Shown: positions 51,637 through 62,430, counted from the stretch's first letter. The stretch: 64,000 bases of DNA from Cohnella sp. SGD-V74 (GCF_003001675.1 NZ_PVYW01000007.1:124001-188000), one strand, 5' to 3'. Notes: generated by a model from the letters alone, not told the origin. Made by a program: numbers and translations.

Positions 51637-53148
51637 GTGGGAGAGAGGCAGCGAGATACGGCGGAAGGGGGCGAGAACGCCGGCGGCTTTTACGCCAAAG
51701 CGATTCTCGAACCGATTTATCGGCAGGCGCAGGAGCAATTGCTGGCGCCGATGAACGCCGTCAACAAGGCGCATCTGATCATGTTGGCGGAGCAGGGGGT
51801 GATCGGGGACGATGAGGCGCGCGCCGTCGCGGCGGCGCTGCTCGGACTCGATCTGGAGAAGCTGGGAACGAACAGGTACACAGGGAGGTTCGAGGATCTG
51901 TTTTTCGAAGTCGAGCACGAGCTGGCGGAGGCTGCGGGAGAGGCTGCGGGCAATCTGCACCTGGCCAGAAGCCGGAACGACATGGGCATCGCCGTCTACC
52001 GGATCGCGCTGCGGGAGAAGCTGCTGCGAACGCTGGACGCCGGCCTCGAGCTGAGACGGCGGTTGACCGAGTTTGCCGGCAAGCACGTCGGTACGCTGAT
52101 GCTGGGCTACACCCACACGCAGCAGGCCCAGCCGACAACGATGGCGCACTACGTCTTGGCCGTATCCGACTCGCTCAGTCGCGACTTTCGCCGGCTTAGG
52201 GCCGCCTACGCGAACTGCAACCGCAGCAGCATGGGCGCGGCCGCACTGACGGGCTCGGGGTTCGCGATCGACCGGTTTCGCGTCGCGGAGCTGCTCGGCT
52301 TCGGCGGCGTTATCGACAATACGTACGATGCGGTCAGCGGAGCCGACTACGTTGCAGAAGCGGCGAGCGCTGCATCGCTGGCCGCGATTAATCTGGGCAG
52401 GTTCGCACAAGAGTTGCTGCTCTGGAGCACACAGGAGTTCGCGGCGATCCGGGCGGCCGATCCGTTCGTGCAGATCAGCTCGATCATGCCGCAGAAGCGC
52501 AATCCGGTATCGATCGAGCATGCGCGCTCCCTGCTGTCGAGCTGCGCGGGCGATGCCGCTACCGTATTGACGATGATCCACAATACGCCGTTCGGAGACA
52601 TCGTCGACACCGAAGACGATCTCCAGCCTTACGCCTGGAGAAGTCTGCGCACGCTTGAGACGGTCTATCGCCTGCTCGCCCGAATCGTTGCCACGCTGGA
52701 AGTGAACGAGCGCGCGCTGCGATCCCGGGCCGAAGCGAGCTTCGCCACGGCGACGGAACTGGCGGATACGCTGGTTCGCAAGGAAGGCGTTACTTTTCGG
52801 GCCGCGCACGGCATCGTCTCGAGGCTGGTCCGGGTTGCGGCTGCGGAAGGACTGACCGTTCAAGATCTGACGACGGAACGGCTGAATGCGGCCTCCGAGG
52901 CAGAAATCGGCCGCGAGGTTCGTCTGACCGCGGATGAACTGGCGGAAGCGCTCGATCCCGCGCATTTCGTAGTCGTGCGCAAACTGCGGGGAGGGCCGAG
53001 CCCATCGGAAGCGGAGCGAGCGCTGCGCGAGCAGGAGGAGAGATGGGGGAGCGAGAAGGCGTGGCTCGATCGGGAGAGGGAGCTTCAAAGCGGCAGGGCT
53101 GCCGATCTGGACGCCATACTGACCGCCTGGCTGCAGCCGCGCGGATAG
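51637..53148 (+). CDS. argininosuccinate lyase-family protein
   Basis: Fumarase/aspartase-superfamily lyase of 503 residues. Conserved regions are NLHLARSRND (about 107-116), LGYTHTQQAQP (about 162-172) and the superfamily loop SSIMPQKRNPVSIEH (about 286-300). The base after RSRND differs from the usual glutamine of housekeeping argininosuccinate lyase. The start is a GTG at 51637; the nearby ATG at 51626 is in another frame. It is followed by an amidohydrolase and a sugar-type ABC importer, not arginine genes, so it probably splits a C-N bond of an imported compound. Relatives include EDDS lyase. Confidence 0.88.
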   Translation: MGERQRDTAEGGENAGGFYAKAILEPIYRQAQEQLLAPMNAVNKAHLIMLAEQGVIGDDEARAVAAALLGLDLEKLGTNRYTGRFEDLFFEVEHELAEAAGEAAGNLHLARSRNDMGIAVYRIALREKLLRTLDAGLELRRRLTEFAGKHVGTLMLGYTHTQQAQPTTMAHYVLAVSDSLSRDFRRLRAAYANCNRSSMGAAALTGSGFAIDRFRVAELLGFGGVIDNTYDAVSGADYVAEAASAASLAAINLGRFAQELLLWSTQEFAAIRAADPFVQISSIMPQKRNPVSIEHARSLLSSCAGDAATVLTMIHNTPFGDIVDTEDDLQPYAWRSLRTLETVYRLLARIVATLEVNERALRSRAEASFATATELADTLVRKEGVTFRAAHGIVSRLVRVAAAEGLTVQDLTTERLNAASEAEIGREVRLTADELAEALDPAHFVVVRKLRGGPSPSEAERALREQEERWGSEKAWLDRERELQSGRAADLDAILTAWLQPRG

Positions 53149-53164
53149 GGAGGAGGAACGGCCG

Positions 53165-54136
53165 ATGTTCAGAGGCGAATTCAAAGTGTTCGATATCCAC
53201 GGCCACATGCCCTACCCTTTCCCGAAGCTGTACGAATCGCACGATCAGATCGCGGCGTACGGCAGGGAGCGGGCAGAGCGGATGAGGCTGACCTGGGATT
53301 TCGGCTCCGCGGCGGCGGACCCCGAAGAGGAGGCCAGGCCGCTGGCCGATCGCTGGAAGGATGAGCTGGATAAGTACGGCGTCGGGGGCATGAATTTTCT
53401 GACCGGACCGACGAACGACGAGCTGGCCGAGCAGATCGCCAGGGCGCCCGACCGGTTCACGGGCTTCGCCTCGCACCCGATCGAAAGGCCGGATGCGCTG
53501 GCCGAGCTGAAGCGAGCGGTCGACAAGCTCGGTCTGAAGGGCTACAAGCAGTTCGGCCCGCTGACGCCAATCTCGTACGACGATCCGTCGATCCGTCCGA
53601 TCTGGGCGTTCCTGGCGGAACGGGGGCTGCCCGTGCTGATTCACTTCGGGATGCTGGGCCATGCGGGCGGCATCGTCGAGCACCGGAATATCAACCCGCT
53701 GGCGATCTTTAACGTCGCGCGCGAGTTCACGGACATTCCGTTCATCATCCCGCATTTCGGGTGCGGCTACTTCCGGGAGCTGCTCCATCTGTGCTGGAGC
53801 TGCCCGAACGTTTACGTGGACACGTCGGGTTCGAATCAATGGACGAGATGGATGCCGTACGAGCTGAATCTCGAAATTTTGTTTCGCAAAACCCGCGAGC
53901 TGATCGGCGCGGAGCGCATCGTGTTCGGCACCGATTCGATGGGTTTTCCCAGAGGGTACCACTATCGCTACCTGCAGGATCAAGTACGGGTCGTTCGCGA
54001 TCTGCGCTTCACGGAAGAAGACATAGAGGCGATCTTCGGCAACAACGCGAGAAAGCTGTTGGGGTTGCCGAATGCATCGACCATTTCGGATAAAAAGGAG
54101 AGAAAAGAAAATGAATCAATCTATACGTCAAGGTAA
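53165..54136 (+). CDS. amidohydrolase-family metal-dependent hydrolase
   Basis: Amidohydrolase_2-type TIM barrel of 323 residues. Metal ligands are visible in order: DIHGH near residue 10, VLIHFGM, IIPHFGCGY and FGTDSMGF. The family includes decarboxylases and hydrolases of cyclic amides or lactones. It starts 16 bp after the lyase gene, and its last 26 bp overlap the next gene, so the operon is tightly packed. Together with the lyase it probably processes the substrate imported by the following transporter. Confidence 0.9.
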   Translation: MFRGEFKVFDIHGHMPYPFPKLYESHDQIAAYGRERAERMRLTWDFGSAAADPEEEARPLADRWKDELDKYGVGGMNFLTGPTNDELAEQIARAPDRFTGFASHPIERPDALAELKRAVDKLGLKGYKQFGPLTPISYDDPSIRPIWAFLAERGLPVLIHFGMLGHAGGIVEHRNINPLAIFNVAREFTDIPFIIPHFGCGYFRELLHLCWSCPNVYVDTSGSNQWTRWMPYELNLEILFRKTRELIGAERIVFGTDSMGFPRGYHYRYLQDQVRVVRDLRFTEEDIEAIFGNNARKLLGLPNASTISDKKERKENESIYTSR

Positions 54137-55496
54137 AAAGCTATCTCTCATTCTCGCCGCGTTCCTGCTCGTATTGACCGCTTGCGGAGGCGGCAGCAAC
54201 AAAGGAAGTGACGCTTCGGCGTCTCCGTCCCCGTCGTCAAGCGCGGCGGCATCGCCGCAAGCTTCCGCTAAGGAGGAGGCGTCTCCTTCCGCCAGCGCGG
54301 AGAAGGTGACGATTGAATACTGGCAGTACGAGTTCCCGGCCAAGGTCGATCTGATCAACGAACTGATCCAGGAGTTCCAGACGCTTCATCCGAACATCAC
54401 CGTCAAGCAGACGAACTTCCCGTACGACCAATACAGCCAGAAAGTCGCGACGCTCGTTCCGGCCGGCAAAGGTCCGGACATCATCAACCTGTACTACGGC
54501 TGGCTGCCGCAGTACGTGGCCTCGGGATACTTGCAGCCCCTTCCGGAGGACGCTTTCCCTCCGGCGCAGATAGAGAGCGACTATTACCCGCTCGTGAGCG
54601 CCGCCAAGCTGGACGGAGCGTATTACGCGATTCCGACGGCCGTGCGCACGCTGGCGCTGTTCTATAACAAAGACCTGTTCGCCAAAGCCCAGATCGCGCA
54701 GCCACCGGCAACCTGGGAAGAGCTGGTCGAGTCGGCCAAGAAGCTGACGGAGAAGGACGCCAAAGGGCAGTTCGTCATCGAAGGCTTCGCCTGGGAGCCG
54801 GGATCGCAGCTCCATCACTGGTTCCGCGACGGATTGCTTCCGCAGGCGGGCGGACAGGATCTGAGCGAGGACCGCAGGAAGGTGCTGTGGGACGATTCTC
54901 CGGCGGGTCTGGAGGCGTTCCGGTATTTGCTCGACTTCGCGATTACGCACAAGACGGGCATCAACGGATTTTACAACGACGACAGCAACGCCTTTAAGAC
55001 CGGGCACGCCGCGATCAACGTGGACGGGTCGTTCCGGCTCGGCTCGTTCAAGAAGGACGCTCCGGATCTGAACTACGGCATCGCTCCGCTGCCCGCGTAC
55101 AAGAGCCAGTCCGCGCCGGCGTCCTTCTGGGCGAACGCCATTCCGAAGAACGTGCAAGGGGCGAAGCTGGAGGCGGCCAAGGAGTTCCTGAAGTTCCTGA
55201 CGAGCAAAGAAGTCCAGGAGAAATGGGTGGAGAAGGTCGGGGAGCTGCCGGCGCAGAAAGCGGTCGGCTCTCAGGACAAATACGCGGGGGACGAGAAGCT
55301 CGGGCCGTTCATCAAGCAGCTCGACTACAGCAAGGCGCACTTCTTCATCGACGAGAACCAGGAGCGCGCGCTGATCGTGAATGCGGCGAACGAGGTGCTG
55401 CTCAACAACGTGCCGGTGGAGCAGGCGTTCAAGGATCTCGTGGCGAAAACCCAAAAAATCTACGACGACTACTGGGCGAAGCAGGACAAAAAATAA
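54111..55496 (+). CDS. ABC transporter substrate-binding lipoprotein (CUT1 type)
   Basis: Binding protein of 461 residues with a lipobox LLVLTAC (lipidated C25) and a Ser/Ala-rich linker (26-62). The mature lobes start at VTIEYWQYEF and contain DIINLYYGWLPQYV and FWANAIPKN, typical of CUT1 oligosaccharide or polyol binders. The ATG at 54111 lies inside the end of the amidohydrolase gene, with AAGGAG upstream. It is transcribed with two permeases; no ATPase is present. Confidence 0.93.
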   Translation: MNQSIRQGKKLSLILAAFLLVLTACGGGSNKGSDASASPSPSSSAAASPQASAKEEASPSASAEKVTIEYWQYEFPAKVDLINELIQEFQTLHPNITVKQTNFPYDQYSQKVATLVPAGKGPDIINLYYGWLPQYVASGYLQPLPEDAFPPAQIESDYYPLVSAAKLDGAYYAIPTAVRTLALFYNKDLFAKAQIAQPPATWEELVESAKKLTEKDAKGQFVIEGFAWEPGSQLHHWFRDGLLPQAGGQDLSEDRRKVLWDDSPAGLEAFRYLLDFAITHKTGINGFYNDDSNAFKTGHAAINVDGSFRLGSFKKDAPDLNYGIAPLPAYKSQSAPASFWANAIPKNVQGAKLEAAKEFLKFLTSKEVQEKWVEKVGELPAQKAVGSQDKYAGDEKLGPFIKQLDYSKAHFFIDENQERALIVNAANEVLLNNVPVEQAFKDLVAKTQKIYDDYWAKQDKK

Positions 55497-55563
55497 GCGC
55501 GGACGGACGGCCCGGGGATTCACCCCCGCGCCGTCTTCCGGCCAACGGAGGCGATAATCCGTC

Positions 55564-56496
55564 ATGATCGCGCAGGCCATTCGTCTGACCGCCCGCAAGA
55601 GCCGGGAGCTGCTGGGCTTCCGGCTCTCGTACCGGACGCAGCGCTACCTCTTCATCTATCTGGTGCTGGCGTTTCCTCTGCTTTATTTTCTCGGAACGAG
55701 GCTGCTGCCGATTCTCTACGCGTTTAACGTGAGCGTCCGGGAGTGGGATTTGCTGTCGCAGGAGAAGCCTTACGTGGGCTTTGCCAATTTCACCGCTTTG
55801 TTCGAGGACGAGGTGTTCCGCAAGTCGATCGTCAACACGTTGATCTACGTCCTCGTCGGCGTTCCCGGGCAACTGGCCGTCGGCCTTGCCGTTGCGCTGC
55901 TGCTGCATAACGTTCGGAGGTTCCGCGGCTTGTTCCGCACGATCTATTTCATTCCTTACGTGACGAGCGCGGTCGCCGTAAGCTGGGTGTTCCGCTGGAT
56001 TCTGATGCGCAACGGCTGGCTGAACGAGACGCTGCTCGGCCTGGGGCTGGAGCCGCAGCTGTTCCTTCAGTCTCCGCGGCAAGCGATCTATCTCGTCATT
56101 CTGACGATTATCTGGCAGAGCATCGGCTTTCAGATGCTCGTGTTCCTCACCGGCCTGGAAGGCGTTCCCCGCATGTATTACGATGCCGCGGCGATCGACG
56201 GAGCGGGGCCTTGGAGACGGTTCCGGCATGTGACGCTTCCGCTGCTGAATCCGGTCATCGTCTTCTCCGTCGTCATCGGCGCGATCTCGTATTTGCAGAC
56301 GTTCGGGCAGGTGCTGAGCATGACGAACGGCGAGCCGCTTAATTCGACGAGGACGATCGTTCTTCACGTCTATGCGCTTGCGTTTCAACGCTTTCAGATG
56401 GGAAGCGCCGCCGCGGCGACCGTCATTCTGTTCGTCATGATTCTCGCGCTGACACTGCTGCAATTCAAGCTCGTCCGACGCAAGGTCGAATACTAA
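55564..56496 (+). CDS. carbohydrate ABC transporter permease (MalF/UgpA type)
   Basis: Membrane subunit of 310 residues. The first helix (LFIYLVLAFPLLYFLGTRLL) is near 29-48, with five more following, and the docking loop is DAAAIDGAGPWRRFRHVTLP. CGGAGGCGA precedes the ATG. It lies 67 bp after the binding protein and 28 bp before the partner permease. Confidence 0.93.
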   Translation: MIAQAIRLTARKSRELLGFRLSYRTQRYLFIYLVLAFPLLYFLGTRLLPILYAFNVSVREWDLLSQEKPYVGFANFTALFEDEVFRKSIVNTLIYVLVGVPGQLAVGLAVALLLHNVRRFRGLFRTIYFIPYVTSAVAVSWVFRWILMRNGWLNETLLGLGLEPQLFLQSPRQAIYLVILTIIWQSIGFQMLVFLTGLEGVPRMYYDAAAIDGAGPWRRFRHVTLPLLNPVIVFSVVIGAISYLQTFGQVLSMTNGEPLNSTRTIVLHVYALAFQRFQMGSAAAATVILFVMILALTLLQFKLVRRKVEY

Positions 56497-56524
56497 CCAC
56501 GATTCTAAAAGGAGGCCGACGACT

Positions 56525-57391
56525 TTGAGCACGCAGATCGCCGCCCCTCGCGTCCCCGCGCGCGGCAGTCCGTCAGGAAGCCGCCTGGGCTCGCTCGCAA
56601 GCTATGTTGCGCTGACGTTGGGCACGCTTGTCGTCATTTTTCCTTTTCTATGGATGATCGCCACTTCGTTTAAGCTGCCTCAAGATCTGTACAGCCTGCG
56701 GCTGATACCGGAGACGGCGACGCTCGGCAATTACGCCGAAATTTTCGAGAAAGCCCCTTTCTTCTCCTGGATCGGCAATACGGTATTGCTTGCGCTCATC
56801 ACGGTAACTACCGTCATCGTCTTCGATACGATGGTCGGCTACGTGCTCGCCAAATTTTCTTTTGTCGGCAAAAGCGTCATTTTCCTGCTGATCATCAGCA
56901 CGCTGATGGTGCCCACGGAGATGCTGATCATCCCTTGGTACCTGATCGCCACGGAGCTGGGGTGGTCGGATACGTACTGGGGAGTGCTGTTCCCCGGCAT
57001 CATTACCGCCTTCGGCATCTTCCTGATGCGGCAGTTCATGGAGTCCCTTCCGTCCGAGCTGCTCGACGCGGCCCGCATCGACGGTCTGAACGAATGGGGG
57101 ATCATGGCGCGCATCGCGATTCCGTTGGTGAAGCCGGCGATTGCCGCCTTGACGATTCTGACGTTCATCAGCAGCTGGAACCAGTTTACCTGGCCGCTGA
57201 TCGTGCTGCAGACGGAGGAGCGGTTTACGATCCCGGTAGGCATTCTCTACTTCTCCAGCGAGCTGAAGGACTCCGCAAGCTGGATTCTGATCATGACCGG
57301 CGCGACCGTCTCCATCCTTCCGCTGATCGCTTTGTTTCTCGTGTTTCAGAAGCAGATCATTCGGGGGATTGCGCTGAGCGGCATGAAGTGA
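56525..57391 (+). CDS. carbohydrate ABC transporter permease (MalG/UgpE type)
   Basis: Partner permease of 288 residues with six helices (the first at about 27-46) and the docking loop LDAARIDGLNEWGIMARIAI. The start is a TTG at 56525, supported by AAAAGGAGG at good spacing. It is the last gene of the lyase-amidohydrolase-ABC operon, followed by a strong terminator. Confidence 0.93.
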   Translation: MSTQIAAPRVPARGSPSGSRLGSLASYVALTLGTLVVIFPFLWMIATSFKLPQDLYSLRLIPETATLGNYAEIFEKAPFFSWIGNTVLLALITVTTVIVFDTMVGYVLAKFSFVGKSVIFLLIISTLMVPTEMLIIPWYLIATELGWSDTYWGVLFPGIITAFGIFLMRQFMESLPSELLDAARIDGLNEWGIMARIAIPLVKPAIAALTILTFISSWNQFTWPLIVLQTEERFTIPVGILYFSSELKDSASWILIMTGATVSILPLIALFLVFQKQIIRGIALSGMK

Positions 57392-57413
57392 AGAATAGGT
57401 GTCGGAAAAATAG

Positions 57414-57456
57414 AGAGCCGTCCCGATCATCCGAGGATGATCTGAGGGACGGCTCT
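57414..57456. terminator. bidirectional terminator between ABC operon and metY
   Basis: AGAGCCGTCCC pairs perfectly with GGGACGGCTCT, extended by an inner GATCATCC/GATGATC stem. It sits between convergent genes. Confidence 0.88.
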
Positions 57457-57486
57457 TGGCGTGCTTGGGGAGACTTGCGGATCGGG

Positions 57487-58920
<1,434 letters not shown>

Positions 58921-58942
58921 TTAAATATATAGGATTAAATGT

Positions 58943-58971
58943 ATATTACCAATATTTGCAGGTTTCGTCAA
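58943..58971 (-). promoter_or_regulatory. sigma-A promoter of metY
   Basis: On the minus strand TTGACG (58966-58971) and TAATAT (58943-58948) are 17 bp apart. Downstream of the -10, GGAATTA with an upstream TAATCC forms a loose inverted repeat that resembles part of a CymR box. Transcription would start near 58936, giving a leader of about 155 nt. Confidence 0.65.
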
Positions 58972-59017
58972 CTGGCGATTGTTGTTTGGGTTTGAATGCT
59001 TTCCGGACCGGGGATCA

Positions 59018-59026
59018 TGATATAAT
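59018..59026 (+). promoter_or_regulatory. extended -10 promoter of HAD phosphatase gene
   Basis: TGATATAAT carries the TGn extension and a consensus -10, about 40 bp upstream of the start. No good -35 is needed with this type. Confidence 0.55.
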
Positions 59027-59061
59027 CTCATTGCGGACTAACACAAAGGAGAAAATCGCCT

Positions 59062-59631
59062 ATGAGGTTCGGATTCGACATCGACGACACTTTGCTTAAT
59101 TTGCGGGAGCACGCGTTCCGGACTTACAACGCGAAACTGAACCGGCAGGTAGAGATTGAGGTTTTCCATGCGTTAACCTGCATCCCGATTCACGAGGCGT
59201 TCGGGCTGTCGGCCGAAGAAGGACGCGAGATGTGGAATCGCCACCGGGACGAAATCTACTATTCCGCCCCGCCGTTCGCCGATGCGGTCGAAGTGCTGCA
59301 GGAGCTCGAGAGGCTCGGGCATGAAGTGTATTACGTGACGGCCAGGAAAGCCGAGCATTGCGAGCGCACGAAGCTGGCGCTGATCGAGGCGGGATTCCCG
59401 GTACGGGAGGAGCGCTTCTACTGCGGAATGGACGACTTGGACAAAGTCCACATTATTCGCGAGCTGGAGCTGGACTATTATTTTGACGATAAGCCGAAGG
59501 TTCTGGAGACGCTGAGCGAGTTGAAGGTCGCCTCCTACGTGAAGGACAACGCCTACAACCGGCATATGGATATGCCGAGAATCGTAGATTGGCGGGAGCT
59601 GCTCGAGCTGCTGTCTGCTGACAATCGCTGA
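59062..59631 (+). CDS. HAD-superfamily phosphatase (5'-nucleotidase-like)
   Basis: Soluble phosphatase of 189 residues. The nucleophile motif is FDIDDTLLN (D6 and D8), motif II lies in VYYVTARK and the metal-binding motif near YYFDDKPKVL. A helical cap lies between motifs I and II (about 15-75). It resembles the NT5C/pyrimidine deoxynucleotidase group, but a specific substrate is not evident. AAAGGAG precedes the ATG. It is divergent from metY and 59 bp upstream of the DUF6157 gene. Confidence 0.9.
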   Translation: MRFGFDIDDTLLNLREHAFRTYNAKLNRQVEIEVFHALTCIPIHEAFGLSAEEGREMWNRHRDEIYYSAPPFADAVEVLQELERLGHEVYYVTARKAEHCERTKLALIEAGFPVREERFYCGMDDLDKVHIIRELELDYYFDDKPKVLETLSELKVASYVKDNAYNRHMDMPRIVDWRELLELLSADNR

Positions 59632-59690
59632 CCGTATCTGTCAGTGATTGTCCTTTATAATGAAGGGGAGAAGCGAAGAAGGAGGCGATA

Positions 59691-60122
59691 ATGGCGATGA
59701 ATTGGAACTATTACGACACATTCATTACAGTAGCTCCGGATTGCTCCGCGGAGCGCGGCATCATCCCGCCGGAGAAGAAAAGCGGCAGGACGAAGCCGAG
59801 TATCGAGTACGATCTCGTCGCGAACAACCCGTACAAGTATACGCAGGAGGAGCTGCTTTTTCAGACCCACGTTCTTCATAAGGAAATTCCGCAAGAGGAA
59901 CTGGAGGCCCGGGAGGCGGAACTGCGCGCCGAGTTCTTCTCCAAGCCGACGGCTTGCCTGCGCGCGTCGATGCTGCCCAAGAAATACGGCTGGGGGCTGC
60001 ATTTCGATTCGCAGGGCAGGCTGGCGCTTGTCCCGCGGGAGACGGCGGAGTACGACCGGCTGGCCGGAGGCGGCGAGCCCGGCGTGAAGGTGCTGGCCGC
60101 GATGCGGAGCAGCCGGAAGTGA
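59691..60122 (+). CDS. DUF6157 protein
   Basis: Protein of 143 residues with the DUF6157 pattern: NYYDTFITVAPDCSAERGII near the N-terminus and KYGWGLHFDSQGRLAL at the C-terminal part. Soluble, no catalytic motif that I recognise. An ATG at 59691 is five bases from GGAGG and another at 59697 is eleven bases from it; the second may be the true start, as relatives begin near it. Function unknown. Confidence 0.85.
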   Translation: MAMNWNYYDTFITVAPDCSAERGIIPPEKKSGRTKPSIEYDLVANNPYKYTQEELLFQTHVLHKEIPQEELEAREAELRAEFFSKPTACLRASMLPKKYGWGLHFDSQGRLALVPRETAEYDRLAGGGEPGVKVLAAMRSSRK

Positions 60123-60277
60123 GCCGCCTTGCCGGGGCTTTAGCCGCATCTAGGCTGGGGAACCGGTAGAGGGCGGCGAGGCGGTGTCGGCCAGGTCCGG
60201 CGCCGTCGAGGCCGTCTGACGAGCCGATGCTGATAATCGCCGATGGAATCCCGTAGATGTTGAAGATCGGGATCCGG
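60123..60277. other. gene-free stretch without recognisable content
   Basis: Between DUF6157 and the MerR gene. The minus strand has a short reading frame (IFNIYGIPSAIISIGSSDGL) that continues into low-complexity sequence and resembles no family I know. It could be the remains of a displaced gene. No terminator or promoter is evident. Confidence 0.3.
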
Positions 60278-60667
60278 TTACAGATCGACGCCATGTCGGG
60301 CTCTTTTCAGCAGATCGATTTGCATTTCCAGCTTTTGTTGCGCTTCTTCCAGCATTTTTCTTTGGTCAATGATTTCGCTTCGTTTTTTCTCGTACACTTG
60401 CAGCAGCTCTTCGCAGTACGCTCCTTTATCCTTCTTGTCTGTTTCCTGAATCTCGGGGTACTCGCAATACATGATATCCCTGATCTGGTCTGTAGTTAGA
60501 CCCAAGGCCAAATACAGTTGTATGGTACGAACGGTTTCAACCGACGCCTCATCAAACTCGCGATAATTATTGGCCAGCCGCGAAACGGGGAGCAATCCCT
60601 TTTTCTCATAATGGCGAATGGAGCGTATGCTGGCCCCCGTACGATCTGCCAATTGCCTGATCTTCAA
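60278..60667 (-). CDS. MerR-family transcriptional regulator
   Basis: Regulator of 129 residues. The winged helix-turn-helix is at about 1-70 (MKIRQLADRTGASIRSIRHY, then LANNYREFDEASVETVRTIQ), followed by a dimerisation coiled coil at about 85-122. There is no cysteine cluster, so it is not a metal sensor of the MerR/CueR kind; it fits the multidrug or aldehyde-sensing branch. The start is a TTG at 60667 with AAGGAG. It is the third gene behind a promoter with a 19-20 bp spacer and a central dyad, the expected target. Confidence 0.93.
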   Translation of the reverse strand: MKIRQLADRTGASIRSIRHYEKKGLLPVSRLANNYREFDEASVETVRTIQLYLALGLTTDQIRDIMYCEYPEIQETDKKDKGAYCEELLQVYEKKRSEIIDQRKMLEEAQQKLEMQIDLLKRARHGVDL

Positions 60668-60730
60668 TAAAACTGCTCCTTTACATCATGTTATTGCTTT
60701 CCCCTGGATTGAAAGTTGCTGCGATGCTTG

Positions 60731-61555
60731 TTAGCTAAAGACATGCAAATGTTCTGCGACCCATTGCGCGAACGTTCGGGCATGTCTGCGGGTAACTTCT
60801 GCAACGGTCGGCACCACGGTGTACGCTTCTTTAGGCAGATTCTCGTGCCAATCGTGTACGTAATCGATCATCTCATCCGAGACGCCTGCTTTTTTAAGCC
60901 GTTCGCGAGCCTGTTGCTTCGTAAGTTCGTTAAATCTAATGTTCCGGCCGAGCGCCGCTGCGATGATATTCACTTTATCGCGCGGGGTCAAAGCTTCGGG
61001 GCCTGTTAGGGTATACGTTTTGCCGGCATGCCCCGTTTCAGTCAACGCTGCCGCCGCTACTGAACCCACATCCGCCTCGTGGACGATGGCGTTTAAGGAA
61101 TCGGCGAAAGGTTCCTCTACGAGACTTGACGTGCGGATGGACTCGGCCCACGACAGCGTATTGGACATGAATTCGCAATATGGCTGTATATGCGTCCAGT
61201 CAAGATTGCTCGCTTCGGCCGCTTGCTCCACCGTTCCTTTCACGCCGCTCCACAGAATGGCAACGCGTTGTACGCCCGCTTTTACAGCCAGGTCAATGAT
61301 TTCGTCTCCGGTCTGCAGAGGGGCGCCGCCTCCGCTGCTGGTCATCAAGTAGATGCCCTTGACTCCTTCCATTGCCGGTGCGAGCGTCTCCGGCGCCGCA
61401 AGGTCCCCGTATACATTCTCTACTCCTTCAGGCAAGACAGCCTTTGCCATTGCGGGATTGCGAGTCAAAGCACGCACTTGCTGTCCGGAGCGAACAAGCT
61501 GATGAACGAGATGGCGGCCTACGTTTCCGGTTGCGCCTGTTACTAGAATGGTCAT
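60731..61555 (-). CDS. NmrA/QOR2-type NAD(P)H-binding oxidoreductase
   Basis: Atypical short-chain dehydrogenase of 274 residues. The cofactor loop is TGATGNVGRHLV (about 6-17), and the active-site tyrosine of classical members is not at its usual place, as in QOR2 and NmrA proteins. They reduce quinones or sense the NADPH/NADP ratio. Its start overlaps the acetyltransferase gene by 4 bp. It lies 63 bp upstream of the MerR gene and is probably co-transcribed with it. Confidence 0.9.
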   Translation of the reverse strand: MTILVTGATGNVGRHLVHQLVRSGQQVRALTRNPAMAKAVLPEGVENVYGDLAAPETLAPAMEGVKGIYLMTSSGGGAPLQTGDEIIDLAVKAGVQRVAILWSGVKGTVEQAAEASNLDWTHIQPYCEFMSNTLSWAESIRTSSLVEEPFADSLNAIVHEADVGSVAAAALTETGHAGKTYTLTGPEALTPRDKVNIIAAALGRNIRFNELTKQQARERLKKAGVSDEMIDYVHDWHENLPKEAYTVVPTVAEVTRRHARTFAQWVAEHLHVFS

Positions 61556-62430
61556 TGGGTTTCTCCCTTCGATTCTTGGTTTTGGAACAGATCGATGCCC
61601 AGCTTCTCAAGAACGTCGATTGCCTTCTCAACGGGCAGTCTCGGTAAGTTGAACTCTCGGTCGATCACATCCCGAACCTCGTTGCGGTTGGCTAATATAC
61701 GCTTTTCGACCTGCCCGCGGCTGTTCCGGATGCTCAGCACATTGTTGACTAATGAAAGCGATCGATCTCGATCCAATTGCCAAATTTGACAGCGTAAGAA
61801 CGAGGTGAACAGACTATTCGGCTTGTAATAGTTTGCGATCGCTTGCTGAAAATCATCGAAGCGGTACGTTTTACGGATATCGAACGTCCAGTTCAGCTCA
61901 GTAAGCAGCTTTCCGTCCACTTCTCTGTTGTACGTGTACGTACCGGGTTCATCCCCCGGGAGCAACCTGATTTCTAGACCGCCGAAACGGGACACCTGAT
62001 CGGGATCGCTCTCCAATCGGACGGGATCGAAAAAAGGGGCTCCGTTCCCGCAATCCACGTACACTTCTTCTTGTTCATCCGGAAGTCGGACGAGCAGCCC
62101 AACGTGTCCGCCGCCCAATAAAGCGTAGCGGCAATGAAATCCAAGCCGATTCAGCAATTCGTGGAGACTGCTGTTTATGACATAGCACGTTCCTCCCATA
62201 TGATACCGAACGAGTTGATCCACAAACTTCTTTTCATCCTGTTGGAGATGTTTTTGCTTGTGGTAAGCTTCAAAATTCATTAATGTGCTCACGTTCTCGA
62301 AAGGAATACGATTTAGATGGGCCGTGCAAATCGTTTTTAAGTAGGCATAAGAAGGTTCTTGAACCGGAACTTGAATGTAGTTCAAATAATCGATCGCCCA
62401 TGGCGGTAACGGCTTTTGTATCACGATCAT
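61552..62430 (-). CDS. arylamine N-acetyltransferase
   Basis: Acetyl-CoA-dependent enzyme of 292 residues that acetylates aromatic amines and hydrazines. The catalytic triad is present: cysteine in MGGTCYVINSSL, histidine in LGGGHVGLLV and aspartate in VYVDCGNG. The loop around the cysteine differs from the usual RGGxCxExN, with Tyr-Val-Ile after the cysteine. It is the first gene of the MerR-controlled unit, so it may detoxify an aromatic compound that the regulator senses. Confidence 0.93.
   Translation of the reverse strand: MIVIQKPLPPWAIDYLNYIQVPVQEPSYAYLKTICTAHLNRIPFENVSTLMNFEAYHKQKHLQQDEKKFVDQLVRYHMGGTCYVINSSLHELLNRLGFHCRYALLGGGHVGLLVRLPDEQEEVYVDCGNGAPFFDPVRLESDPDQVSRFGGLEIRLLPGDEPGTYTYNREVDGKLLTELNWTFDIRKTYRFDDFQQAIANYYKPNSLFTSFLRCQIWQLDRDRSLSLVNNVLSIRNSRGQVEKRILANRNEVRDVIDREFNLPRLPVEKAIDVLEKLGIDLFQNQESKGETQ

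Noticed and set aside
51626..51754. ATG start at 51626 for the lyase
   Set aside because: It is in a different frame and soon meets a stop; the GTG at 51637 leads into the conserved protein.
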